Source: Saccoglossus kowalevskii (Eukaryota > Hemichordata > Enteropneusta > Harrimaniidae). From it: a stretch of DNA of 35,043 bases. A program made the translations under genes and the position numbers. The notes under the pieces were generated by a model, which ran no database searches, had not been told where the DNA came from, and saw only the letters and a list, made by a program, of their open reading frames with translations. Below are positions 24,506 through 34,570 of the stretch, one piece after another (the first letter of the stretch is position 1; each line of letters begins with the position of its first letter). The stretch is taken from contig NW_003128869.1 in assembly GCF_000003605.2 (NCBI RefSeq), forward strand, positions 208,009-243,051. The letters are read 5' to 3'.

Positions 24506-24523
24506 GTATATACTAGTATATAC
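24506..24523. repeat. 18-bp perfect palindrome
   Basis: GTATATACTAGTATATAC is self-complementary and is extended by GCTG on the left and AGC on the right with a one-base bulge. It could form a small cruciform. No function is inferred. Confidence 0.7.
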
Positions 24524-24739
24524 AGCATATGGAAACTGATGAACACATTCAATACTTCTGTTTCATCCATGACGCCTTCTGTCAACATTTCATTACTAGC
24601 TTTGCTGGTAGTATTTATTAGACTTTGTGATATATCACGTGTATGTCATCTTATTACCCAATTGTATGTGATTCACAAGTTAGATGTATATCGACTGTTT
24701 ACAATGTGTGTTATTTATTCGTGTCATTTAAAATAAGTT

Positions 24740-25836
24740 TCAATGTATTAATAAAATTCATATTTGGGTCAGATATCTACGCTGCGTATTTGCGATATAT
24801 TTTGTTTATTTTTCTAGCTTAAATTTAATTGCCAAACGATCAATTGAATAAAGACATTTATCTAATTGACATTTTGATATGTTGGTAATTTGTGGAATTT
24901 TGAAATCGAAGAGCCATGACTAGCAATGTGTTAATTCTACGCTGTGGGATAAGTAGTGTAATTATATAATACGAATGAATAAGTTTTGATATCAAATCGT
25001 ATGAACTTCATGGTTCAATCACAGAGCCTGACAGATTACCCCATAAATATACATGGATTGAATTAAGAATAATATATAGATAATCAAGTGTGGATATATG
25101 TATTTCCATTCACTTGAGTGAATTCACGAGTCTCTGATTAAACGAAGGATATATTCAGTACCTTGTAGGTTCAGAATAATAAATCGTCGCCAGGGGTCAC
25201 ATAATATCAACAATCTTACCTATTTCTAAATATAGATATCATGTCCTTAGGATGAACTAAATAACGACAGAACTGTATTATTTGTCACAAATGTCAGTTG
25301 ACCTTTCATTTTCAATTAAATACAAAAATTCACTGTGTGCTGTGAACTATTAATTCACAGGTAGTTGGTTCTATTACAGTCGAACCCACGAATTAGGTAT
25401 ACTAAGATCTGTTGTAAGCTGGTATATGCGACAGTCATCGAAACGTCGTGGGAACCAACAGATCAATGCGAGTGTGTTGATTGGTTTTATTGAACTATAT
25501 TTGAATGGAAATGGCACGGCTTTTTGTAACCGGGCAACGGATCTCTGACAAAGTTAACTTTCTGTCCCTATTTGAAACAGCTCACATATAATACTTCTCA
25601 TTAGTGAATGTAGAACTAGGGTATATAAAGAAAAGAATGTTGTTGAGAACAGTTTTTATTTAATCAATATACTAGTACTAGTATGATGTTGTGCGATGTT
25701 CACGTCAGAAAATTCTTCTCCGTCATTATACCTTCGTTCTCAGTTTTTGGACAATCGGTAAACACCAATTTGCTTTTGTTAATTACATGTAGTTAATTAA
25801 TCAAGGTGTCTAAATGCGTGGTTGAGCCAGTCATAC
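24740..25836. other. AT-rich stretch with one TATA-like site
   Basis: A GGTATATAAAG sequence at about 25619-25629 resembles a plus-strand TATA box, but no following coding exon could be supported. Nothing else is recognised. Confidence 0.3.
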
Positions 25837-25926
25837 AGTGCCTCCCGTGTGGTACGTATGAAACCCAAAACACCCACCGTACACGCTGCAGTGGCTGACG
25901 CATTTGAAAGCCAACCGTTGGTCGGC
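25837..25926 (-). pseudogene. orphan cysteine-rich exon candidate, PAN/apple-like spacing
   Basis: Between a minus-strand acceptor (TCTAGTCCAG|GCC) and a donor-like ACT|GTATGA lies a 90-nt open stretch encoding 30 residues. It includes CVSHCSVYGGCFGFHTYHT. The CxxxCxxxxxCxGFxxY spacing recalls PAN/apple modules, which are extracellular adhesion domains. No matching neighbouring exon was found; a nearby strong acceptor at 26018 (TTCTTCTGCAG|GAG) leads only to a short frame, EAPFCLKACSIWEYSD..., ending in a stop. It may be a relic exon, one exon of an undetected gene, or chance. Frame and strand are inference. Confidence 0.2.
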
Positions 25927-26880
25927 CTGGACTAGATGTCAACTAGATATCAACTGCTGCATGGTCTGCCAATGTCACTGTATTCCCAAATGGAACAAGC
26001 TTTCAGACAGAAAGGTGCCTCCTGCAGAAGAATATAAAAGTGTGAAATGGAGTTCTCTTCTTGAAATTGTCTTCCGTTAAGTAGGTTGTTTATTGTTCTG
26101 GAATTCGCTGGGTTTCCACCGATCTCGGCGCGGCATGAACTTTTCTTCTTATTATTAATAAGCAGACATCTGCCAAGATGCATGTGTTTTCATTTAGAAT
26201 ATCTATTGAGTCCAGTAGCAGCATTTTATTAATTCGAGGGTAAATAAAAGAAAATGAACATTTGTGTTGGCTTGTAGAATAAACTACACTAATTCGTTGT
26301 TAAAGCCCTAGGGATTATTAATTCCTGGTTAAAAGAAAGACTTGTTTTATTAAAAAATGCAGGGTCTGTTCAAAGCTTAGTTCGGTGCCGGGTTCGGTGC
26401 ACGACCACGCTCCAGAAAGTATTTACATGTACTAAAATAATTCATTTCACTTCAAGGTCTCTACTTTATGTTTTTCGCTCTGCGAGCCGTTTTCAATTTG
26501 TTTGTTTCCATCGCCATTGAGGGCGAACTTTGTATAATGATTCTAAGTTCGGCCAAGCGTCAGCTTGACGCAGTATGGAAATACTCTCCATTCCCAAGGC
26601 AGACCAGCATGCATCTCGTGACCGTCAGATAGAAAGTGGGCAGTGAATATCTGGAGAGCAAAATTACGCCATTAAAGCAATGACTTTCACCAAATCATAT
26701 ATTAAAAATCACCACTATCACAAATAAAGGTTTATATGACGTCATAACTTTACATTATCACACCGTGACGTAAACCTCTATTCGCAAGTAAATTCATTTC
26801 AACACAAAAAACGAATTTAACTATTTTGTTGGATTCAGAGAAGGGATAGATGTGATAATTATTTTGCCATAGACCCTTTT

Positions 26881-27180
26881 CGTCATCCAAAATGGCGCTG
26901 TGCGGGATTCATTACTGTTTAAATAAGTGGTTTTCGGAAACAGTAAGCAACATTTTCTGTCTTACATATAAGATTTTAAAAAATATTAATTTAACAATTG
27001 TACAAACTGTCAATTCAAGTATTGTTATTGTAGAGTGGCAGTATATGATATTTAAATATTATTTACTTTGTAATAATGGGCGATTTACCTATTGTATCTC
27101 TAAATGTTACTGCAATACGGGGCAATTCATGTCATGTTTTAATCATCTGTAGTGACACATATTGCGTACAAGTATATACG
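26881..27180 (+). other. possible first exon: ATGGCG start and strong splice donor
   Basis: CCAAAATGGCGCTG at 26888-26901 combines a good start context and a YY1-like core. It opens an 86-codon frame (to 27152) with several Cys and hydrophobic stretches that matches no family I know. Twenty-eight bases after its stop is a strong donor, ATACG|GTAAGTATC, at 27181. The stop before the donor argues that the exon, if real, is non-coding or that the ATG is not used. Confidence 0.2.
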
Positions 27181-27607
27181 GTAAGTATCTGAGTAAACTA
27201 ACTATCATTATTTGTATGCGTTCTTTGTCAGGCTCCGAACCACATTGTCAACTAGCTATTTTTCATCAACATCAATTCAAAAAATTCTGAGATCTTCGTT
27301 TCGTGAAAAATTATCCATGTGTAAATATTTCTCATTCAAAATGTTGGAATTAAATTTCACATCTATCTAACTGACTCCCGAAGTGTCGTTTTTGCATTGG
27401 TTCGGCTTGCCTGGTTTCCGACGCAAGTGTCATTGCACACCAACCTGGGAACCAGCGAATGGTTTGGCGTAAACTAACTATTTTACAATGTCTTCTTTCC
27501 TTGAAGTATTAACGATTATCACTATTTTTTGCTAGTTTGATTTGATTTTTCAAAATACCATTTAATATCTTCAAAAAACTAAATTACAATAGCATGTTTA
27601 AGAAGCT

Positions 27608-27613
27608 TTTATT
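27608..27613 (-). terminator. polyadenylation signal AATAAA (minus strand)
   Basis: TTTATT on the plus strand reads AATAAA on the minus strand, 73 nt past the TGA/TAA stops of the frame 27955-27686. This spacing is consistent with a short 3' UTR. Confidence 0.45.
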
Positions 27614-27685
27614 AACGATAACGATATTAGCGATAACTTGTGACATATTAAAAGCATAAAAATATATTTTAAAAAGATCACATTA

Positions 27686-27955
27686 TCACTCGCAAGTTAG
27701 TTCGGAGTACATCAATTCACCATTCTCCACATGGGCTAATGCTTCTTTCAGGCACCATTTCTTGTTGAAACCATCCATGTTGTTTATCAAACTGTAATAT
27801 AGATGTTCTCCATTTAGTCTATATTTTATTCTCTGTTTGAAGCGCGGTGGACGTCGCGCTGCGCATGTGTGACGTTTGTGTTTATAAACATTGATTTCCC
27901 CACAATCCAATGCGCTCTTCAAAAAGAATTCACAAGTTTGAGGTTTGACCTGCAT
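27686..27955 (-). CDS. hypothetical protein, terminal exon or single-exon gene (89 codons)
   Basis: The frame from ATG 27955 to TGA 27686 (followed by TAA) has mixed, protein-like composition. It is basic in the middle (RRPPRFKQRIKYRLNGEH) with four scattered cysteines, and it continues MDGFNKKWCLKEALAHVENGEL to its C terminus TCE. There is no signal peptide or membrane span. An AATAAA signal lies just downstream. Upstream, an in-frame TAA sits two codons before the ATG; a possible acceptor, AATGCAG|GTC, lies at the start but lacks a pyrimidine tract. It may therefore be a small intronless gene or the last exon of a transcript beginning near 28.5 kb, head-to-head with papilin. No family recognised. 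Confidence 0.4.
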   Translation of the reverse strand: MQVKPQTCEFFLKSALDCGEINVYKHKRHTCAARRPPRFKQRIKYRLNGEHLYYSLINNMDGFNKKWCLKEALAHVENGELMYSELTCE

Positions 27956-28237
27956 TGATTACCGCCGGTGAATATTTCGATATCTTCAACTCACCTGAAA
28001 ATTACCTAATTAAATCTTGGATTATCGTTGTCATTTTATCAGCATTTGAGTGACACAAGAAACTGAACGTAAGTATTTACCGGTTTATTTGGTTTCTGGT
28101 GAAAGCAATACTTCGGTAATATCATAAATCATTGCAGAATACTAACACAGAAGGGAATGTACAATCATATAAATGCAATTTTCGTCTATAATATACTGTA
28201 TTAGGCATTTATCATCAGAAAATCTCCGAAGAGAAAA

Positions 28238-28500
28238 TTATGACATAAATAAAATGCTTTTGGGTTCTCTACCGCCCTCACACAGCAAAGTGCGATGAGC
28301 GCGAAATTCGTTTTTGCAGTAAACATGATTCTTCACCAGTTTGTTCACGGGCAAGTCAATTGATAAGCGATGCCTCATTGCACACGGAATTGCATCTCCT
28401 CCTGTACAATTACTGTGGCTTGTGTTACAGAAAGGCTCGCTTCCGTTTTGATTCTTCGAGCAGAAAATCGTAAACAATGCGAATGGTGAATGACCGCTGA
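28238..28500 (-). other. unassigned minus-strand open region, possible 5' exon divergent from papilin
   Basis: An open frame without an ATG covers about 28517-28238 (…CSKNQNGSEPFCNTSHSNC…). An overlapping ATG frame from about 28526 (starting MIDLLVTSSAV) is also open for about 50 codons. The region is CpG-rich and abuts the papilin 5' end, so it may belong to a divergent transcript that ends at 27.7 kb. Which frame, if any, is translated cannot be decided. No domain recognised. Confidence 0.25.
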
Positions 28501-28632
28501 CGACGTCACTAACAAATCAATCATCCTTGGATCATCTTCCTATCTTTATGCAAATGTTTCGGTCAAAGGTCACTCTTAGCGCCGCAGTGCCACTGTTGCA
28601 TCCAGAAATTTGGACAGACCACTGGACCGAAC
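28261..28632. promoter_or_regulatory. CpG-rich promoter region and 5' UTR of papilin, possibly bidirectional
   Basis: By hand count there are about 22 CpGs between 28261 and 28680, against none between 29101 and about 29570. No TATA box is seen. An octamer motif, ATGCAAAT, lies at 28548-28555, and ACGTCA half-sites lie at about 28503. An upstream ATG at 28548 opens a 34-codon frame that ends exactly at the TAG of the exon-1/donor junction (28650-28652), so it would be a uORF overlapping the main start if transcription begins upstream of it. Confidence 0.4.
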
Positions 28633-28652
28633 ATGGAGATGCGGTATCGTAG
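28633..28652 (+). CDS. PAPLN: papilin, coding exon 1 (first six codons)
   Basis: ATG GAG ATG CGG TAT CGT AG, followed by a consensus donor (TCGTAG|GTAAGT), phase 2. It joins to the acceptor TTTGCAG|G at 29022 to give AG|G = Arg7 and an uninterrupted signal peptide. The start context AACATGG has A at -3 and G at +4, favourable. The very short coding part and the 369-nt intron make this exon easy to miss. The alternative, starting at the in-frame ATG at 29005 with no intron, would also give a signal peptide (MFAICRALQLLL...), but it reads through a good acceptor. Confidence 0.6.
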
Positions 28653-29021
28653 GTAAGTTTAGAAAGTTTTCTTTCATACACGTATGAGGACATGAATCAG
28701 GACGTGCTTGTTCTTCCCAAAACAAGGGGTATTATTATATTTGGCGTGTTTCATTGCCAGGTGTGTTTTTTTAAAGCTTTCGCCAGTGAAGAGTGGCTCG
28801 TATCGACAGCATTGTAATCGTCCAGCTTTATACATGCTGGGGTGGGGTACATGAAGGCGCCGTCACGGAGGTGTATTTTTTACCACCATGGCGTGTACCA
28901 GTTTTGTTTATTTTTTCACTATTTTGTTCAGTGTCTGATATTTAGATTTAAAGTAACACGAAATGTAAAAGTATGTTTGGTTTTTGATATCTTCATCCAA
29001 TTTTATGTTTGCGATTTGCAG

Positions 29022-29082
29022 GGCTTTGCAATTATTGTTGGTTGTATGTGTAATTCATATTGCCACCGCGGAAGAGACAGAG
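29022..29082 (+). CDS. PAPLN: papilin, coding exon 2 (signal-peptide core)
   Basis: A 61-nt exon encoding the remainder of residue 7 to residue 27: hydrophobic core ALQLLLVVCVIHIATA, with likely cleavage after Ala23 (IATA-EE). It ends in phase 0 at ACAGAG|GTGAGT. It joins in frame to the thrombospondin-repeat exon at 32768. This targets the protein to the secretory route, as expected for papilin, a proteoglycan-like matrix glycoprotein of basement membranes. Confidence 0.75.
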
Positions 29083-30902
29083 GTGAGTATAGTGATTTTA
29101 GCCTCAAAGTTAAATATAAGTTTAAGGCTGTTCATAGTCAAAGGCTCTGAGATACACATTAGCACTGACCCTCACTGTTGAAGGATGGTGATTATAAAAA
29201 GATTCAACTTTTGGGTCAGGTTTTTATAAACATTAGTTTAGGTTCATTTGAATCTTTCATTCTTTGAATGTGTTGCTTGGTTCACTTTGTTTGATCACAG
29301 TCACAGTCCCTGATTAAATATTTGACATGATTTATAAGTTATTGTAAAGTGGAGGCAAGACATTTATGTACTTTTATTAGGATTAAATATGTTCTAGTAT
29401 TGTTAATGTACTCATTTGTTAGAATCCTAACAGAAGACTGTTTTCTTTTTCTCTTGTCTGTTTGACATCCTGACTGTGTTGTGGACACTCTTTGTCCCAG
29501 TGCATAATAGATGGCTTACAAGGCAAGTACTGTGAAAACAATACTATAAGGTATCAATGAAATCATTCATGGTTTTCGGTGACATTACTTGATGTCAACA
29601 GTCTTGGCCTTGGTTGAGAGAACAGTGCATTGTTATGTGGTCTTGATCTCGCACCTAATTTGTCTTCAATTATACTGACTAGTCTGTAATTTGTCGGGTG
29701 TGACGGGCAGTGGCGACACATTTCCAGCTCGCACAAAAACAGGAACTATGGGTGTACTAGTATATTTAATTTGCCTGTCTATACACTACATTCTAAATAC
29801 AATATTTACTTATGCAAAAGTGATACTTGATAGATAATGTGTTTTTAAAATGGAACCCTGTGAATACATAGATTGTTTTTTCATGCCCCATTACCTGTGA
29901 CATACTCGGTCAGTCTTTAAATGCCTCTATACCATTGCATTGTATCGAGTAATTGTACATCACTCAATTTACTGCTCACCGGAGGGATTTACCTCAATTG
30001 CCGCACCTGTTGCCTCGGTTTTGAAGAAGAACACATTCCGATGCCAGATCAAAGCTGGTTAACCGATGCATGTTATATTGACTGTTGTAGAGTTTATATT
30101 TATTATGTCGAATTCTTTCGTTCAATTCTTTCATTTTTAAAAAAGAAAAATCCTTGACCTGACAGGGGTTTGATGGTCACTAAATTCATGGCTTCGTTTG
30201 TTATATGCGGCAGATATGGACTGTAGTAAAAAATACTTGATAAGATAAAAAGCTCCTGCTACTGTGGGCCAAGTACCTATGTAAACAATTTGCATTTCGA
30301 TCTTTAACCTAGTAAACAGTAGGCATACTGATGTAGTAAAGTACAATGCAATTCAATGAAGTGTCAAACATGTCCGGATATAAATTAACTATTGCAGTTC
30401 TGCTGACATTCAAACAACAAAGTAAAACATTCTTTTGTCATTGTTCGCAGAGTCTGTTCACAGTCCTAAAGTTATCCCTGGCATTTACCTTGTTTATATG
30501 ACATCATTTTATTGAAGCCTAACAGCTTGAGCCAACAAAACTTACGGTGTTTAATAAGGGAACCCCAACATGGCCTGGCCATCTAGAAACGAAAACACCT
30601 CAGTCAAGTGTGCAGATACAACTTGTTTTTAATGAACTTTGACTTCGGACCACGTTCGCTTCAACCGTTATAAACACACAAGAGTTAATCTGCTGTTAAT
30701 TGGTGGGAGGAGCAACAGTTTAGATCTGATAAAATGTAAATCTGTAAACCTAGTAATTGTCTCTATTGAAATACCGGCCACCTGATTGAGATCAGTCAAT
30801 GGCAAATTTAAATTGGAAGGCTAATATATTTATATTGTTACGACTGTTGTTATAAGAGACTGTCTGTCAGTTGTTGGATGCAAATTCAGTGTATTCTTCT
30901 CG

Positions 30903-30915
30903 CCCCCCCCCCCCC
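30903..30915. repeat. poly-C run (13 C)
   Basis: Homopolymer inside papilin intron 2; the exact length may be unreliable. Confidence 0.85.
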
Positions 30916-32489
30916 GAGTGTGGATCAACAAAGGGGTAAAACTTTCTAAAACCATGTGATCTTGTTTCCACTATAATAAAGTTAATCGTCTTTATTTTAC
31001 AATAGAAACATTTTCACAAATTCCACGACTCAGTCTTGCAATTTTTTCTGTTGTCCTTAAAACTATATTTGGATTTACTAATAATTGTCTTATTCTAGTG
31101 TCAAGTCTCACCACTGTCGTCAAGTTTTTGTTCAACAGTCAAAACCAAACCATATCCATCCAAAATCAAATTGAACAGTTCATTTTTGCCCACTCTCCCA
31201 GCCATCCATGATAAATTAAGAAAACTCCAGGATGATTTAAGACACCATTCCATTAATGCAAACTATGTCTTCATTGAGATTTGCAAAGTAAATGCAGAAT
31301 AACTCTGCAGAGAATTTGATATCTGCCATGCTTGACACTTTAAAGTTCTGACTTAAGAAATCTGCTTTCTCACGAAACAAAGACTCTTTAGGCTGATCTA
31401 AATGACGTTTTGACTACCGGTATGTAAAAGTGAACCAAATTTTAATCTTCTTTATAAACAAACAAAAAAATTGTGCCGGCTTTAGGCAAGCTGAATGTGA
31501 AACAGGCTACTGGTATATTCTTTTTCTCTGTACTTTGCCTGCTTTATCAAGTCATTATGTAATTTATTTGTCTGCTGTTGTCTGCAGTGTTGGTTTTCTG
31601 CCAGAATACCTGTACATGTTGGATGTATTTGTTCTTTCTAGGTCAGTACTAAGGTCAAAGTTGTTACTTTATTTAATAAATAAATAAATATTTTGTGTTG
31701 TCTGTGAATATTCTAGTGAGTTTAAGGTTACAGACAATGCCTTAATCTTTGCAGTCATTTTCTTTATGATTATTATGTTACAGTGAATTTCATAAAGGCA
31801 TGTATGTTTTTCAAATGAAATATTTATGAATGTTTTATAATTTCAAATAATTGTTGAAAACAACTTGACCGATCACAATGTGTTATCACAGTAAATCATC
31901 CATTCATTGAAGGAAACTGTTGACTTGTGGGTAATGGGCATTACAAAGTGGATTCTATAGCAAATAAAAGCCTGTTCTTTAGATTCAAATGAAGTGTAAA
32001 CCTAGGGTAATTGTTTTATATCTACTTTTTAAATTTCCATAAAAAAACTAAATTGTGCTTTCATGAAATTCACTGTAAAATTACTTATTGTATAATGTAT
32101 ATACATGTAGATGACACACACTTTTTATTATGAAAATGTCTGGCTATCCACCAGCGACTTTCAAAATTCCACACGTGTACAATATATGTGTATTCTGCTA
32201 TAAACAGTGTCACACGCAACGTAATATTACCGTAATTGGTATAGTACAGGTGTGATGGTTCAAATACCAAAATGGCAACAGTAACAGAAAGACTTCCCTG
32301 GCGGCGATGATAACATACGAACACGGAGCCAACAGATGAGGTTTCAACTGGTACTGGTATTATTATTATACTCTGCAAACATCAAGTACAATATCGTGGT
32401 AAAACTCCACTACTCCAATAACTAGATACTTAAACTCCAATACAATTCAACGAGATCTCCGATCTGACCTCAGTGCTGAACAACTCCCC

Positions 32490-32677
32490 TATATATACTA
32501 CCAGTCTATAAATAGACCATTACATCAGCATACATAATGAGTCTGGAACTTACTACAAATTTCTAGAATGTTCCATTACCTTCTATTGCCTCCTACAGTG
32601 TTCTATTACCTATTCAACCATTTTCTAAAAAAAATCTAGAATATTCCACCCAGACACAGTACGGTTCTAGAACATTC
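32490..32677 (-). promoter_or_regulatory. heat-shock-element cluster with TATA box (minus-strand promoter-like)
   Basis: Two perfect three-unit heat-shock elements of the form TTCnnGAAnnTTC lie at 32561-32573 (TTCTAGAATGTTC) and 32665-32677 (TTCTAGAACATTC). A two-unit site (GAATATTC) lies at 32639-32646. On the minus strand they sit upstream of a TATA box, TATATATAGGGG (32497-32486), at hsp70-like spacing. A TATAAATAG also reads on the plus strand at 32507-32515. The surrounding 32.16-32.46 kb is CpG-richer than the rest of the intron, suggesting a younger insertion such as a solo LTR. The minus frame downstream (32378-32085, 97 codons) lacks an ATG, and no product is recognised. Confidence 0.55.
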
Positions 32678-32767
32678 TCAGTGACACGGAAGTGGTAAAT
32701 AAGTCGTATGCGACAAACAGGTATTCTTTGAGTAATTTATTATTTCATTCAATTTTATTTTTCTCAG

Positions 32768-32889
32768 GTTCAAAGAGTAGCAAGGCAAGCAGGTTCTGAT
32801 TACTGGGGCGAGTGGGGAGAGTTTGGTCTGTGCTCAAGGACGTGTGGAGGGGGTGTGTCCTTTCAAGAAAGAAAGTGTCATTCCATCAG
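32768..32889 (+). CDS. PAPLN: papilin, coding exon 3 (N-terminal half of thrombospondin repeat 1)
   Basis: A 122-nt exon (residues 28-68), phase 0 in and phase 2 out (ATCAG|GTACC). It encodes the start of a thrombospondin type 1 repeat: DYWGEWGEFGLCSRTCGGG at 38-56. WGEW fits the WxxW tryptophan-mannosylation pattern, and CSRTCGGG fits the CxxS/TCxxG O-fucosylation consensus. This is the first of the ADAMTS-like modules that define papilin, where the repeat leads a cysteine-rich/spacer cassette without any protease domain. The preceding linker VQRVARQAG is short, so no metalloprotease domain precedes it, which excludes a true ADAMTS enzyme for this start. Confidence 0.9.
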
Positions 32890-34406
32890 GTACCAATATC
32901 TATTTATTTCAACACTAGAGGGGGCTGTTCCCTTTACTTTGTATCAAAACCTGTACAATGAAGCCAATCTAAATCATACATCCTAACATTGCAACAATAA
33001 TAAACTTGTAGTAGTATTTAGTTTCCAGCATTTACATTTTTAAAACATTTCCAACTATTTGAAATTTGTTATAGAATTCTTGTTTTATTTGATGTCCAAT
33101 TTTTGTTTGTTCAAATCTATTTTAAGAAGTAGGAAGTACTACATGGATATCTTGGCCTACTCATAGTGTGCAGAGAAATTCGAGGGTACTACATGTATTA
33201 AATAAAAAATAATTGACAGATTATTTTATTTAATTTTTTAATAATATTCAAACCTGAGAAATAAACAAATAATATTTTGACTTGCATTATGGCCAAGCTT
33301 ATTAATATTCATTAAGTCATTAATATTTTTGAGTGGTCAACACTCCTATTGGGCTGGTGAGATCCCTGCTGAGAAATTTGTTCAATTTATGGAGGGTTTG
33401 CTCCAAGTCACTGCTGTAAAATGCTTTAATTTCCTAAAAGAAAATTTCTGTGATTTTTGTGACTCAATGATAATCATGAAATTCTGTAGCATTGAATTTT
33501 TCTCTGATGTCCTGTGACATGAATTGTCAGCGACTATCGCAAAAGTTTGTCTTCATGAATGTCATAAAATCCTGAAATTAGTAAAGTTCCTAGTAGTAAA
33601 AATTAAGCAGCTTTCAGTATTCTTGTACATATCTGCATTTGTTGTCCACACATGGTTGATTAAACTATCGTCCTATTTCTCATTAAAATAATCGTATACA
33701 CAGTGTAAAAATAACTGTTAACTCACTGCTTACAATAGATTAACTATGTTTGGTTATTTCAGTACTCACCGAAACGTCTGATGTAATGATTATTTTACAG
33801 GTCTATCACAAAACCAATGTGAGAGTTAACTTCCTGTGCTCACTGCAATATGACTTGCATAGATAACATAAAATAAATTAAAAATAAATTAAATAACATG
33901 GCAACTCAAATGTATCTAAATAATACTGTAAATGCATTGATTATTCACTGAATTTTGATTTCGCTATTTAAGTAATTAAATCAATCAATGTGAAAAGTTT
34001 GTTTCCCAGTTAAGTTCATGAACATAAAACTAAGTTAAATTGCTTAAAGCATAAAAAAAATTAATTACCAGTGAAAATAAATGTTTTTACAGTGGGTTAC
34101 CAGTAGACTGGCCCAACTGTGGTGATTTAAAAAATAAAATATAGTTTTGCGAAAGGTGGGAGGATTTTTCGTTAACCCCTCCATTTCGCTATTTTTTATT
34201 TTTTTTTATTTAATTTTAAATTTAAAAAGAAATAAATCGCACAGACTGTGCCAGTCTAGGTTACCAGGTACAGTAGTCATTTAATGTTAATATCTTGCAT
34301 ATGTGCGATGTTGGCACTTACCGTAATAATAGTAGTGGACTTGTGTATATATTAGCCATGTGTGTGTTGTAAGTTGTAACCACTGTTTGTGTTGATCTCA
34401 TTTTAG
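32890..34406 (+). other. papilin intron 3
   Basis: Bounded by GTACCA and ATTTTAG. AT-rich. Contains a 155-bp MITE (34104-34258). A 62-codon frame at 33329-33517 is at chance level. Confidence 0.8.
34095..34267. mobile_element. 155-bp palindromic MITE with 9-bp target-site duplication
   Basis: The element spans 34104-34258. Its ends are inverted: left TAGACTGGCCCAACTGTGG, right end reverse-complemented TAGACTGGCACAGTCTGTG. The first nine bases are identical and similarity continues inward (ATTTA...; GCGAAAGGTGGGAGG against GCGAAATGGAGGGG), so the whole element folds back. It is flanked on both sides by a perfect direct repeat GGTTACCAG (34095-34103 and 34259-34267). A 9-bp duplication fits Mutator-like (MuDR) transposases best; hAT would give 8 bp. 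It is non-autonomous, with no frame of note. Confidence 0.85.
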
Positions 34407-34570
34407 AACTGATGGTGGACATAGTTGTGTTGGAGCAAATAGGAATTACAGATCGTGTAATATCCAAGACTGTCCTGAGGGATCCAGAGACTTCAGAGCC
34501 GAGCAGTGTTCAGAATATGATGAGGTTCCCTTTGAAGGAAAATACTATAAATGGGTTCCATATACAGGAG
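34407..34570 (+). CDS. PAPLN: papilin, coding exon 4 (end of thrombospondin repeat 1, start of cysteine-rich region)
   Basis: A 164-nt exon (residues 68-123), phase 2 in and phase 1 out (GGAG|GTAATA). It completes the thrombospondin repeat with cysteines 75, 85 and 90, giving six in the module. It then enters the papilin-type cysteine-rich region with [15 protein letters not shown] (92-106) and the aromatic strand [10 protein letters not shown]. Codon joins are exact: AG|A = Arg68 and G|CA = Ala123. Confidence 0.92.

Larger units (their letters stand above)
29083..32767 (+). other. papilin intron 2 (about 3.7 kb)
   Basis: Bounded by GTGAGT and TTTTTCTCAG. CpG is strongly depleted (29101 to about 29570 has none; 31441-32100 has about two). 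A more CpG-rich patch at about 29940-30120 carries a 78-codon Cys-containing plus frame (29921-30157) that I do not recognise and do not call. It also holds a 13-base C run and the heat-shock-element cluster, listed separately. Confidence 0.7.

Noticed and set aside
29921-30157. 78-codon cysteine-containing plus frame in papilin intron 2
   Set aside because: No acceptor/donor pair keeps it in the papilin frame, and no domain is recognised; a mobile-element fragment is possible but unsupported.
32257-32268. GGTTCAAATACC resembling a tRNA B box
   Set aside because: No properly spaced A box or cloverleaf arms could be found, so neither a tRNA nor a tRNA-derived SINE is supported.
32085-32378. 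97-codon minus frame downstream of the heat-shock elements
   Set aside because: It starts at TTG within a splice-acceptor-like TTTGCAG and has no ATG or known motif.
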